Source: Clostridium sp. UBA4548 (GTDB taxonomy: Bacteria; Bacillota; Clostridia; Clostridiales; Clostridiaceae). From it: a stretch of DNA of 64,000 bases. Positions 52,094 to 60,769 of the stretch are shown piece by piece (the stretch's first letter is position 1; each line of letters opens with the position of its first letter). The stretch covers positions 7,829-71,828 of the forward strand of contig NZ_DGLI01000002.1 in assembly GCF_002387895.1 (NCBI RefSeq), in the 5' to 3' direction. Below the pieces are notes generated by a model. The model saw only the letters and a list, made by a program, of their open reading frames with translations, was not told where the DNA came from and did no database searches. Made by a program: the position numbers and the translations under genes.

Positions 52094-52514
52094 TTTAAAC
52101 TTAGTATAGTATATATTTTGTAACATATGCAAATTAATTTATGCTTGTAGACAATAAAGAAAGTATAGTCCTCTGTTGTTCCTATATTTAAGGGAAAGAC
52201 AGAATGTTAGTGATATAGGGTTCCATGATAGAAATTTAACTCTGGATTTCTATAGCAATAGACAAGTATTAAAGACAGTAAGTCACCCTATACTTACTCA
52301 TTTACTTAATAAAAATGGAAGCTTATAAAATAAATAGATAAAGTAAAATTTAAAGAGGGCCTGCCCTAAAGGCAAAACCCTCTTAATATAAATAAAGTAA
52401 AAACATTATGTCTTATTGATTACTATCTATTAATAGTAATATTTCTCATCACTTTCAAAGGTAGTTAATGTTTTGATTTAGATAAAAAATTGAGTCATTA
52501 TAATTAGGAAATCC
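52094..52514. other. Structured spacer between sipL and ispE
   Basis: About 420 bases without an ORF. AAGTATAG (52161-52168) can pair with CTATACTT (52288-52295); TATAGGGT (about 52215) can instead pair with ACCCTATA (52286-52293). Inside are ATAGAAAT / ATTTCTAT and CTGT...ACAG hairpins. A stretch on the minus strand (GCTATAG..TCCAGAGTTAAA) resembles the composite repeat at 24789. A GAGGG / CCCTC hairpin near 52355-52384 may end sipL transcription. Confidence 0.45.
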
Positions 52515-54077
52515 TTATACTACAGCTCTTCCTGGTATAATTAACTTTTGAGTTGGCTTAATATCTGCATTTTCAGCCATATCATTTATAGCCATTATTT
52601 CTTCCTTAGTAGTAAAGTATTTCTTAGCTATTTGCCATAAAGTATCTCCTGGCTGAACTACATAAATGATGATGCTTGCTTTTTTCTTAGGAACTTCATT
52701 TTCTGAAGCCTGTAAGTCCACTAGGAACTTTTTCTTAGCATTATAGCAAACCTTGCATTGAGCTCTAACGATAGCTCTAATAGAAATATTTCCAACCTCA
52801 ACACTAGCTTCTAACATTTCTAAGTAAACCTTTGTTATTGCATCCATATTATCCATAGCACCACTTATTTCTATTTGAGAAGTAAAGGGTATTTCATCAC
52901 AGATAGACGCAACATATTGTGCTTCATCCTCTGTAGAATACAACACATCAACTTTTAAAACTCCTTCAATAGTTACCTTATCATCAGAAATCTTCTTATC
53001 AATAATTGTCACTATTCCATTTGCCATTATAACCTTATTAGGTTTAGGCATATCCTCTCCAACTTCAATATCACCCTTAACAAGACTTTCGTGTTGTCCT
53101 TGTCCTTGGATAACATTTATATCATATTCCTCTGCGTTCATATCCAAGATATTAGTTGGTGAGTAAGCATCCTCTATCATCTCTACTTCTTCTTTATACA
53201 TAACATGAGTGCAGGTCTTAACTAAGAATTCTATATCAATTATTCTATTTTCACCCATATCATCTTCCCTTACATCATGTTCAAAGGAAGCCACCATAAA
53301 GTCCGTATAATGCTCCATATTTGGTTTTAAGAAATCCACATTAAGTTCTTTATTTAGTGGAACATTTGCACAAACTGAAACTAAATCCTTGCAGCCTTTA
53401 ACCTTATATAATATAGTCACATTAGCTACTGCCTCTACACGTATTCCACCGTCAAACAATCTAATATCCTTCTTACCTATGTTAACATTATAATTAACTA
53501 CTTTACCTACTTCAGGTTTATCCATGTCTACTTTTATTTCAGCCTTACCAATTATCTCTCCATTAATTGGATCCATAACCTTGTCTATGGTCATTGGATT
53601 TTTCAAAAACTGAAGGTCATTACCATTTTCTACATCCTTAACTATTTCAAAGGAGTTCATCTTATAAGAATCGCACTTAATACTCATGATTCCTTGAATA
53701 GCTATTTTTCTTTCATTTATAATTATGCATTTTATATCTTCCATGCATAAATCTATTTCACAAAGCATGTCATTAGTAGCACCATTAACATCAAGACTAC
53801 TTGCGAATTTAGAATTATAAGTAACAGGATGAGCTTCAATAACCTCATCTTCTTTAGCCATGTAAAGAACTGTATATTGAATTTGTCCCTCTACATTGAC
53901 CTTTCCATTTGAAACCTCTTTATTTGTTACCATAGGCTTAGCATCTAGTGTTAACACTTCATTCACATCTGGAAGTGTATCTGGTATTACGTATTCTTCT
54001 TTTACTACCATGTCTGTTGAATTTTGACCTAATAATTGCTCGTACTCTATATTGTCCTTGATTAAATCCAAGCGCAT
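52515..54077 (-). CDS. sipL: SipL-like spore morphogenesis protein (DUF3794 plus LysM)
   Basis: The 520-residue protein has repeated DUF3794/SPOCS-type beta regions (about 30-135, 165-275, 325-430) and a C-terminal LysM domain (about 472-517; V-V-Q-P-G-D-T-L-W-Q-I-A-K-K-Y). This layout and length match SipL of clostridia, which binds SpoIVA through LysM and anchors the coat to the forespore surface. It is separated from veg by a candidate small-RNA gene on the opposite strand. Candidate Spo0A boxes lie upstream; the real promoter is expected to be sigmaE-type. Confidence 0.93.
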   Translation of the reverse strand: MRLDLIKDNIEYEQLLGQNSTDMVVKEEYVIPDTLPDVNEVLTLDAKPMVTNKEVSNGKVNVEGQIQYTVLYMAKEDEVIEAHPVTYNSKFASSLDVNGATNDMLCEIDLCMEDIKCIIINERKIAIQGIMSIKCDSYKMNSFEIVKDVENGNDLQFLKNPMTIDKVMDPINGEIIGKAEIKVDMDKPEVGKVVNYNVNIGKKDIRLFDGGIRVEAVANVTILYKVKGCKDLVSVCANVPLNKELNVDFLKPNMEHYTDFMVASFEHDVREDDMGENRIIDIEFLVKTCTHVMYKEEVEMIEDAYSPTNILDMNAEEYDINVIQGQGQHESLVKGDIEVGEDMPKPNKVIMANGIVTIIDKKISDDKVTIEGVLKVDVLYSTEDEAQYVASICDEIPFTSQIEISGAMDNMDAITKVYLEMLEASVEVGNISIRAIVRAQCKVCYNAKKKFLVDLQASENEVPKKKASIIIYVVQPGDTLWQIAKKYFTTKEEIMAINDMAENADIKPTQKLIIPGRAVV

Positions 54078-54142
54078 AACAATATCCCTCCTAAAATACC
54101 TACTAATAATTTATATAGACAACCATAAAAAAATATAACTAA

Positions 54143-54210
54143 TGTCGAAAAAAAATATAGTACAAATTTCGCTATAAATTGTTGACATATGTCGAAAATT
54201 ATTTTACAAT
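54143..54210 (+). promoter_or_regulatory. Consensus sigmaA promoter with two Spo0A boxes
   Basis: TTGACA (54182-54187), 17-nt spacer, TACAAT (54205-54210), reading away from sipL. TGTCGAA occurs at 54143-54149 and again at 54190-54196, inside the promoter spacer. The second position would suit repression by Spo0A. No ORF follows; see the candidate RNA downstream. Confidence 0.75.
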
Positions 54211-54216
54211 TAAGAT

Positions 54217-54302
54217 GGTTATTGACCATATAACCTCTCATAAATTCTCAATACCCTTTTATACCATAGCTGAAAGATGGATTTTCCATCTTTCTTTTTT
54301 TT
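54217..54302 (+). ncRNA. Candidate small RNA
   Basis: About 85 nt from the predicted start (about 7 nt past the TACAAT -10) to an intrinsic terminator GAAAGATGGA-TTT-TCCATCTTTC (54272-54294) followed by an eight-T run. The 5' part can fold as GGTTAT / ATAACC (about 54217-54235). No start codon with a ribosome binding site. It lies between the divergent ends of sipL start and veg stop. No known RNA family recognised. Confidence 0.6.
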
Positions 54303-54415
54303 ATGGAAATATTTTTACCTATTATGAGATCCAACCCCATATACATTAGCTTTGTACATTTAATTATATTAAGCCTACTTCCAAAATAGAACTGATGATA
54401 AAAAAATATAAAAAG

Positions 54416-54448
54416 AAAAGGTGAAGTATTTTAGTACTTCACCTTTTT
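54416..54448. terminator. Terminator after veg
   Basis: Perfect 13-bp stem AAAAGGTGAAGTA / TACTTCACCTTTT, loop TTTAG; A-rich and T-rich flanks allow both directions. Downstream of veg on the minus strand. Confidence 0.9.
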
Positions 54449-54529
54449 ATGAATAAAACTGTATAGATTGTTTAATATTAAATATTAAACAAATATAAAT
54501 CCTAGATGTCATCATTAAATTATGTTTTA

Positions 54530-54766
54530 CTAAACTGCAAACACTAACTGAACAGTCTTTGTTAGCACATCGCTATAACTGTATGTAACAGTCCTTTGAG
54601 TTGCATTTTCTAGTCTAATTACAAATATACTGTCATAAGTTTTCTCTAAAACGCCGTCATTAACTATAATCTTTCTTCTGCCGCCGTTAGCCTTTAATGT
54701 TACCTTTTCGCCAACATGACTCTCAATGTCGTTTTTAATTGAAGTCAATACATTTTTTCTCTCCAT
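54530..54766 (-). CDS. veg: Veg family protein
   Basis: Small, highly expressed protein of 78 residues linked in Bacillus to biofilm matrix control. Family features: G-E-K-V-T-L-K-A-N-G-G-R-R-K, V-L-E-K-T-Y-D-S-I-F-V-I, and the end V-T-Y-S-Y-S-D-V-L-T-K-T-V. Predicted all-beta (Sm-like barrel). Served by a fully consensus sigmaA promoter. Lies between yabG and sipL as in related spore formers. Confidence 0.97.
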   Translation of the reverse strand: MERKNVLTSIKNDIESHVGEKVTLKANGGRRKIIVNDGVLEKTYDSIFVIRLENATQRTVTYSYSDVLTKTVQLVFAV

Positions 54767-54789
54767 GGTAGCACCTTCTTTCTCTTTAT

Positions 54790-54818
54790 ATTATAAGGGT
54801 AAAACTCATTTATGTCAA
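54790..54818 (-). promoter_or_regulatory. veg promoter, full consensus
   Basis: On the minus strand TTGACA (54813-54818), 17-nt spacer and TATAAT (54790-54795): both hexamers perfect. veg promoters are among the strongest known vegetative promoters in Bacillus, so this fits. Confidence 0.9.
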
Positions 54819-55461
54819 GTAAACCTACAATTGTACAATATGAACATTATATTTGTCAATGTTAAAATTCTGTTAAATTTCTTGAATTATTGCATAAGTT
54901 GGGTTTTTTGTCGAATATGTAAACATTAAATGTTAAATTATTCAATTTAATTAGACACCTAGAAGGAAAGCAACGCTTACAAGATTTCATTTTTATAAAG
55001 ATATTTTCATGTGTTAATAAAGCAAGTTACTACTTAAAAAGTATTTTTCATTTTTTCACTTTTTCATTTCAAAATCCGAGATTAGTATGTGCTTAAATAT
55101 ATTTATATATTCTACTTTCCTATAAATTTATAAATTTTTAACAACTTATTTAACAAAATCTTATCTGTATAGTTTTTTTATAATAAACTTATAGGATTAC
55201 TAAAATTAAATTGACTTTTATATATGAGAAGTTCCTATAGAAAAAAACTATTCTATAGGAACTCTTTATAATTATAATCTCCTTAGGGTTATTTTTAAGG
55301 CTATCTTAAAATTCTCTAAGGTTAATTGTTCTATGAACTATTAATAAAAGTAAATAAATTCATACCTAAAAGTATAAATATGCATTGCATATAGACTCTA
55401 TTTAATTTTATATCTCACTAACAAACTAATAAAGCTAACAAAACTAATAATTTAAAGCTTA
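54819..55461. other. Long spacer between veg and yabG
   Basis: About 640 bases without an ORF. It contains a candidate Spo0A box TGTCGAA at 54909-54915, a perfect hairpin at 55231-55262, and a partly palindromic stretch at about 55275-55335 (CTCCTTAGGG...CTCTAAGG). The yabG terminator is expected near its right end but none is clear. Confidence 0.45.
55231..55262. repeat. Perfect hairpin between veg and yabG
   Basis: GTTCCTATAGAA (55231-55242) / TTCTATAGGAAC (55251-55262) with an A-rich 8-nt loop. Likely a terminator for yabG (minus strand), but 200 nt from its stop and without a T-run there. Confidence 0.6.
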
Positions 55462-56382
55462 TTATCTTATATACTGAGATTTAGGATAACCTTCTCTGTA
55501 CTTACCCCTTGTTTGAAGGCCTCCAACACCCTTTATTCCTGTAATGGTATTTTGTATAGCATCTTGCAAATCTACAATTTCATTAATATTGGTATAAGCA
55601 ATTTTTTCACAAATCATTACAGGGTCCAGGCAATGTATAAGAACTCTGCTAGGGGAACTAGCAAAATTAGCACCCGCATCCAAAAGCGCCTCATAATTTG
55701 ATTGGCAGGCTCCTGCAAAAATAACTAATTCATCATAATCAGACTTATAAGCTCTTAAAATAGATACACATTCCACGAAATATCTAGAATTCCTATAATT
55801 ACTTAAATCCATATAATCGGGAGCATCCTTTGTCATTCCATCATGCCCAGTAATAACTACTATATCAGGATTTACTTCCTTAACTAGGTCTAGAATTTCT
55901 AAAGGTTGATCCTTTTCTGCTATAACTTTTCCTACAGCTTCAATAGAAAGTTGCTTGTAGGTTTTTAGACACACTTCCAAGTATCCTGGATCTCCATCTA
56001 TGTGAAGGACTTTTCCTGGTCTTCCAAAAAACATTTCTTTGTTTGGCATGGGTATAGGGTTATTAGTTTTACTCTTTCGCCCCTTTACATAATAAGTATC
56101 CTCTAGAACCTTAGCAGGCTCCCCTCTATATTGATTCCCAGATCTACTTAAGAGGATTTTCTTAATAGAGGCATTAACCTTCTTGTTAAACACCCTATCC
56201 ATTTCCCCTAATTCATCTTCACTTACTAGCTCTAAATCTTCCTCTAGGCAATCTGCTTCAATTCTAATATTTAATCCTTGAAGGATAAACTTTTCTACCC
56301 CATACTCTTCTCTTATATCAATGATTTTAAAAACAATGTCCCCATCATAAGATCTTCTTACTACTCTATCTCCAATTTTCAT
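55462..56382 (-). CDS. yabG: Sporulation-specific protease YabG
   Basis: Cysteine-type protease that trims coat proteins (and, in Clostridioides, SipL and pre-pro-CspA) during spore maturation. The 306-residue protein begins K-I-G-D-R-V-V-R-R-S-Y-D-G-D-I-V-F-K-I and contains V-L-H-I-D-G-D-P-G-Y-L-E-V-C, D-I-V-V-I-T-G-H-D-G-M-T and F-A-G-A-C-Q-S-N-Y-E-A-L, carrying the likely His and Cys active residues. Being two genes from sipL puts a protease next to a known type of substrate. Confidence 0.96.
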   Translation of the reverse strand: MKIGDRVVRRSYDGDIVFKIIDIREEYGVEKFILQGLNIRIEADCLEEDLELVSEDELGEMDRVFNKKVNASIKKILLSRSGNQYRGEPAKVLEDTYYVKGRKSKTNNPIPMPNKEMFFGRPGKVLHIDGDPGYLEVCLKTYKQLSIEAVGKVIAEKDQPLEILDLVKEVNPDIVVITGHDGMTKDAPDYMDLSNYRNSRYFVECVSILRAYKSDYDELVIFAGACQSNYEALLDAGANFASSPSRVLIHCLDPVMICEKIAYTNINEIVDLQDAIQNTITGIKGVGGLQTRGKYREGYPKSQYIR

Positions 56383-56465
56383 AACATCATCTCCATTAAA
56401 GACTTGTATTACATACTATGTACTTTTATTAGTAATGGTGAAGTTAATTATTATTTTTTTATTTG

Positions 56466-56546
56466 TTGTTATATATTTAAACAATTTATTAACATTGATA
56501 TATTTTTAACAAAACCTATTGCATTTTTTATCCAAGATTATATAAT
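56466..56546 (+). promoter_or_regulatory. adhE promoter region with Rex-like site
   Basis: TTGCAT (56519-56524), 16-nt spacer and TATAAT (56541-56546) form a probable sigmaA promoter. Upstream TTGTTATATATTTAAACAA (56466-56484) is an imperfect palindrome resembling the Rex box TTGTTAAnnnnTTAACAA, and a TTAACAA half-site lies near 56505. Rex control of adhE by NADH/NAD+ is established in clostridia; this site is weak. Confidence 0.5.
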
Positions 56547-56590
56547 GTAATTAGTTAAATAAATAACAAACTTTCAAGGGGGTATATCCT

Positions 56591-59260
56591 ATGTCAAAAC
56601 CAACTAACACCATACCAAATTTAAAAAATAAGGCTTTAAACATAGATTCTACAAGTGTATCATCTTCTGTTCAAAGTTTAAAAGAAGATCTACCAGTTAA
56701 TATTGAGAATACTGTAGAGATGAACATTGATAAACTTGTATCAAATGCAAGGCAAGCATATATGGATTTTTTAGCTTATGATCAAGATAAAATAGATTTA
56801 ATAGTTAAAAAAATGACAATCTCTGCTTTAGCTAAGCATAGAGAACTTGCAAAAATGGCAGTAGAAGAAACAGGCATGGGAGTTTATGAGGATAAAATTA
56901 CCAAGAATATTTTCGCTTCTGAGTATGTTTACAATAGTATAAAAAAACTAAAAACCGTAGGAATCATAAGTGAGAATGATGAAGAAGATTATATGGAAGT
57001 AGCAGAACCAATAGGAGTAGTTGCAGGAGTCACACCAACTACAAACCCAACTTCTACTACAATTTTCAAATCACTAATTGCTATTAAAACAAAAAATCCA
57101 ATAATCTTTAGCTTCCATCCAAGAGCTCAAAAGTGCAGTGTAGAGGCTGCAAGAATTGTTAGAGATGCAGCAATAAAAGCAGGGGCTCCAGAAAATTGTA
57201 TTCAATGGATTGAAACCCCTTCTATAGAGGCTTCTCAAAAACTAATGTTCCATCCTGGAGTAGATATAATTTTAGCTACCGGGGGCCCTGGAATGGTTAA
57301 ATCAGCTTACTCTACTGGAAAACCAGCACTAGGTGTTGGAGCTGGAAACGTACCTTGCTACATTGAAAAAACTGCCAATTTAAAAAGGGCCGTAAATGAT
57401 CTTGTACTTTCAAAATCCTTTGACAACGGAACAATTTGCGCCTCTGAACAAGCAGTTATTATAGATAGAGAAGTGTCTGAACAGGTTATTGACCTCCTTA
57501 AAGAACGCAGATGTCACTTTTTAAATAAAGAAGAAATGAAAAAACTTCAAAAGATTGCTATAGATGAAAAAAGGCAATCTATGAATGCAGATATAGTTGG
57601 TCAAAGTGCTGAAAAAATAGCTAAAATGGCTGGCATAGAAGTTCCAGAAGGAACAAAAATTTTGATTTGTGAGCTTGAAGGCATAGGAGAAAAATATCCT
57701 TTATCAAGAGAAAAGTTAAGTCCTATTCTTTCAATGTTTATCGTTGATACTACAGAAGAGGGAATTCATCGTGCCGAGGAAATGATTGACTTTGGCGGTC
57801 TTGGACACTCTGCTGTACTGCACTCCACTGACAATAGAGTTATGGAAGAGTTTTCAAGAAGAGTTAAGGTTGGAAGAATAATTATCAATTCCCCTTCTTC
57901 TCAAGGAGCTATAGGAGATATTTATAATGCAAATTTACCATCTTTAACTTTAGGTTGCGGAACTATGGGAAGAAACTCAACTACTCAAAACGTAAGTGCA
58001 CAGAACTTAATTAACATTAAAAGAGTAGCAAAAAGGAGAGTTAACATGCAATGGTTTAGAGTACCAGAGAGAATCTACTTTGAACCTGGCTCATTACAAT
58101 ACCTAGAAAAATTGCCAGGAAAAAAAGCTTTTATAGTTACGGATAAATTTATGGATAAACTTGGTTATGTATCAAGAGTTATGAATCATTTAAAGAAAGC
58201 TAACTTTGATGTAAATATATTCTTAGATGTAGAGCCAGACCCCTCTACAGAAACTGTAATGAGAGGAACTGCTCAAATGAGAAGCTTTGAACCGGATGTA
58301 ATCATTGCCCTTGGTGGTGGTTCAGCTATGGATGCCGCTAAAGGAATGTGGCTTTTCTATGAAAATCCTGAAGTTGAATTTGATGGCTTAAAATTAAGAT
58401 TTATGGATATCCGAAAAAGAGCCTTTAAATTCCCTAAACTAGGTAAAAAAGCTAAAATGGTAGCAATTCCAACTACTTCTGGAACAGGTTCTGAGGTTAC
58501 GGCCTTTGCAGTTATCACAGATAAAGCTAATAGCATAAAATATCCCTTAGCTGATTATGAGCTAACTCCTGATATTGCAATTATAGACCCAGAATTAGTT
58601 ATGACAGTACCACCTTCTGTTACTGCGGATACTGGAATGGACGTATTAACTCATGCTATAGAAGCTTATGTTTCAGTAATGGCTTCTGACTATACTGATG
58701 CCCTTGCATTAAAAGCTATTGAGTTAGTGTTTAAATATTTACCAATAGCTTATAGAGAGGGGAACAATGCCCTTGCAAGAGAAAAAATGCACAATGCTTC
58801 TTGTATAGCTGGTATGGCTTTCACTAACGCCTTCCTTGGAGTTAACCACAGTATAGCTCATAAGCTGGGTTCTGAATTCCATATTCCTCACGGAAGAGCA
58901 AATGCTATAATGCTACCTCACGTGATAAGATATAATGGAAGCAATCCAAGTAAATTAGTATCCTTCCCTAAATATGAGTACTATAAAGCACCTGAAAAAT
59001 TCCAAGAAATTGCTAAACACTTAGACTTAGGACATAGTACTCCTGAAGAAGCTATTAATAACTTAGTGGAAGCTATTAAAGCTTTAATGAAGGAACTTAA
59101 TGTACCAACTTCACTGAGCCAATGTGGAGTTTCTAAGGCTCATCTAGACTCTGTACTAATGGAGCTAGCTGATGAAGCCTTTGAAGATCAATGTACTACT
59201 GCAAACCCAAGGCTTCCACTAGTAAGTGAAATTGCAGAATTAATAACTAATGCTTACTAA
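56591..59260 (+). CDS. adhE: Bifunctional aldehyde/alcohol dehydrogenase
   Basis: Reduces acetyl-CoA to acetaldehyde and then ethanol (or butyryl-CoA to butanol), recycling NADH. The 889-residue protein joins a CoA-acylating aldehyde dehydrogenase (about 45-480; catalytic Cys in N-G-T-I-C-A-S-E-Q, NAD site G-A-G-N-V-P-C-Y-I-E) to an iron alcohol dehydrogenase (about 490-885; G-G-G-S-A-M-D-A-A-K, P-T-T-S-G-T-G-S-E-V-T, metal His in H-S-I-A-H-K-L-G-S-E-F-H-I-P-H-G). The N-terminus has an extra Ser/Asn-rich stretch of about 35 residues. AAGGGGGT 7 nt before ATG. Single-gene unit. Confidence 0.98.
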   Translation: MSKPTNTIPNLKNKALNIDSTSVSSSVQSLKEDLPVNIENTVEMNIDKLVSNARQAYMDFLAYDQDKIDLIVKKMTISALAKHRELAKMAVEETGMGVYEDKITKNIFASEYVYNSIKKLKTVGIISENDEEDYMEVAEPIGVVAGVTPTTNPTSTTIFKSLIAIKTKNPIIFSFHPRAQKCSVEAARIVRDAAIKAGAPENCIQWIETPSIEASQKLMFHPGVDIILATGGPGMVKSAYSTGKPALGVGAGNVPCYIEKTANLKRAVNDLVLSKSFDNGTICASEQAVIIDREVSEQVIDLLKERRCHFLNKEEMKKLQKIAIDEKRQSMNADIVGQSAEKIAKMAGIEVPEGTKILICELEGIGEKYPLSREKLSPILSMFIVDTTEEGIHRAEEMIDFGGLGHSAVLHSTDNRVMEEFSRRVKVGRIIINSPSSQGAIGDIYNANLPSLTLGCGTMGRNSTTQNVSAQNLINIKRVAKRRVNMQWFRVPERIYFEPGSLQYLEKLPGKKAFIVTDKFMDKLGYVSRVMNHLKKANFDVNIFLDVEPDPSTETVMRGTAQMRSFEPDVIIALGGGSAMDAAKGMWLFYENPEVEFDGLKLRFMDIRKRAFKFPKLGKKAKMVAIPTTSGTGSEVTAFAVITDKANSIKYPLADYELTPDIAIIDPELVMTVPPSVTADTGMDVLTHAIEAYVSVMASDYTDALALKAIELVFKYLPIAYREGNNALAREKMHNASCIAGMAFTNAFLGVNHSIAHKLGSEFHIPHGRANAIMLPHVIRYNGSNPSKLVSFPKYEYYKAPEKFQEIAKHLDLGHSTPEEAINNLVEAIKALMKELNVPTSLSQCGVSKAHLDSVLMELADEAFEDQCTTANPRLPLVSEIAELITNAY

Positions 59261-59278
59261 TATTCATTAAAGCGTACT

Positions 59279-59307
59279 AACCGCCGCTGGTATAATTAGC
59301 GGTGGTT
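59279..59307 (+). terminator. Hairpin after adhE
   Basis: AACCGCCGCT / AGCGGTGGTT (one G-T pair) with a 9-nt loop, 16 nt past the adhE stop. Followed by AATATAAAT, not a pure T-run. Confidence 0.65.
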
Positions 59308-59424
59308 AATATAAATAGCTATAGTTAGTAGCAATAATTCCTACTAACAATTAGCACTAGATCTTATTAATATCACTATTGCATTACTATAAATTACCCC
59401 TTATAGTAATTACTAAGTAAAATT

Positions 59425-59467
59425 AAAATCCCAGGCTATGAACAGCACACTCATAGCCTGGGATTTT
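59425..59467. terminator. Bidirectional terminator between adhE and the deacetylase gene
   Basis: Perfect 17-bp stem AAAATCCCAGGCTATGA / TCATAGCCTGGGATTTT with a 9-nt loop. It overlaps the stop codon region of the minus-strand deacetylase gene. Confidence 0.92.
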
Positions 59468-60431
59468 ACTTGTGATCTCCTAAAATATATTCAAGTTGTT
59501 TTACTGTGGTAGAAGCATTAATTCTAACTCTTTTTAGCTTATATATCCCTTGAGAAATATTACTGTACCCTGGTTTTGTTGTAAACCCAACCTTATATCC
59601 TAAAGTTTCCGCAGCCTTTATTGTATCTTCATTAAACTTCCCTACTGGATAACATATTGCTATAGTATTTTTATTTAAAAGTTTGTCTATTTTTAATTTA
59701 GATTCTTTTAATTCCTCTACCTGTTTCTCATAACTTAATCCATTTAACTCTAAGTGGCTCACTGTATGACTTTCTATATCTATATCGTTTCCAGAAAGCT
59801 CTTTAATTTCCTGAGAGTTTATATAGGAATTAGAAGTATCGATAGTGCCTGTAATAACAAAAATAGTTCCCTTAACTTTATACTTTTTCATCACTGGGAA
59901 TCCATTAGTATAATTATCCTTATATCCATCATCAAAAGTTAATAAAATAGACTTTTTGGGCACAGCTTCTCCCTTAGTTATCGCATTATAAAACTCTTCC
60001 ATGGATAGTGTGTAAAACCCATTATCATGAAGCCATTTAATATGTTCCTCAAACCTTTCCTTTGGCACCCTTAGTTCATTTCCTGCCTCATAGTTTATAG
60101 AATGATACATTAGCACAGGAATAAAATTTTCTTCTTTGTTATTGAAATTTTTCACCTCTACATTATGGTCTTTTTCCCTAAACTTTCTACTTTTCTTCTT
60201 TGCTACAATCTCCATAGTATGTAAGTCGTCTAACTCTGCCCCATAATCCCTACGTTCTTTTATTTGCTCTGCCTCCTTAAGACTCCTGATCAAAATCTTT
60301 TTGTTAGTTTCTTCAGTAACCACAGGAATTTCTCTAACCCTTCCATTATTACTAGTAAGAAAAAAAGTCCACCAGATACCTATAGTTGCAATAATCAGGC
60401 TGACTACCACTGGTAAAATTATCTTTTTCAT
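59466..60431 (-). CDS. Polysaccharide deacetylase family protein
   Basis: NodB-type carbohydrate esterase acting outside the membrane, probably on peptidoglycan or an exopolymer. I use the ATG at 60431 (GGAGGGGG upstream), about 321 residues; the frame is open 17 codons further. A single signal/anchor (about 3-22), a basic linker, then the NodB domain (about 105-320) with P-V-L-M-Y-H-S-I, L-L-T-F-D-D-G-Y (catalytic and metal Asp), S-H-T-V-S-H (metal His pair) and I-C-Y-P-V-G. Single gene; substrate unknown. Confidence 0.93.
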   Translation of the reverse strand: MKKIILPVVVSLIIATIGIWWTFFLTSNNGRVREIPVVTEETNKKILIRSLKEAEQIKERRDYGAELDDLHTMEIVAKKKSRKFREKDHNVEVKNFNNKEENFIPVLMYHSINYEAGNELRVPKERFEEHIKWLHDNGFYTLSMEEFYNAITKGEAVPKKSILLTFDDGYKDNYTNGFPVMKKYKVKGTIFVITGTIDTSNSYINSQEIKELSGNDIDIESHTVSHLELNGLSYEKQVEELKESKLKIDKLLNKNTIAICYPVGKFNEDTIKAAETLGYKVGFTTKPGYSNISQGIYKLKRVRINASTTVKQLEYILGDHK

Positions 60432-60618
60432 TTTCCCCCTCCATACTTTCTTAAGCTTTTCCATCATAAACACGATTCTCATGTCCCTAGGAAAGTTTAG
60501 CTTAAGTATCCCCCAATTTCATCTATATTATAACAAAATATCCCATAAATTTCACCATATATTGCGTTTCTATAGATGAAATTTTCTTAATAAAACCTGT
60601 TAAAGGTATATTTTATTA

Positions 60619-60657
60619 TAATAAAGCTACGCAAAAAATTTTTGCGTAGCTTTATTA
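60619..60657 (-). terminator. Terminator after the first CotS-like gene
   Basis: AATAAAGCTACGCAAAAA / TTTTTGCGTAGCTTTATT, essentially perfect 18-bp stem. A longer imperfect inverted repeat (CCAC..CTTGTGGAAGGA / TCCTTCCAAAGTCGTGG) lies between it and the gene at about 60663-60735. Confidence 0.85.
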
Positions 60658-60769
60658 TCCTAACCACCTTGTGGAAGGATAAGTCTTCAATAAGTTTTTA
60701 ATTATATAGAAGCTTTCCTTCCAAAGTCGTGGAAGAAAATCAACGTGCTTATTATAAAAAACAAAAAAA

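Noticed and set aside
56466..56484. Firm Rex operator at adhE
   Set aside because: The palindrome has an extra base in the spacer and mismatched half-sites, so it is listed only as weak.
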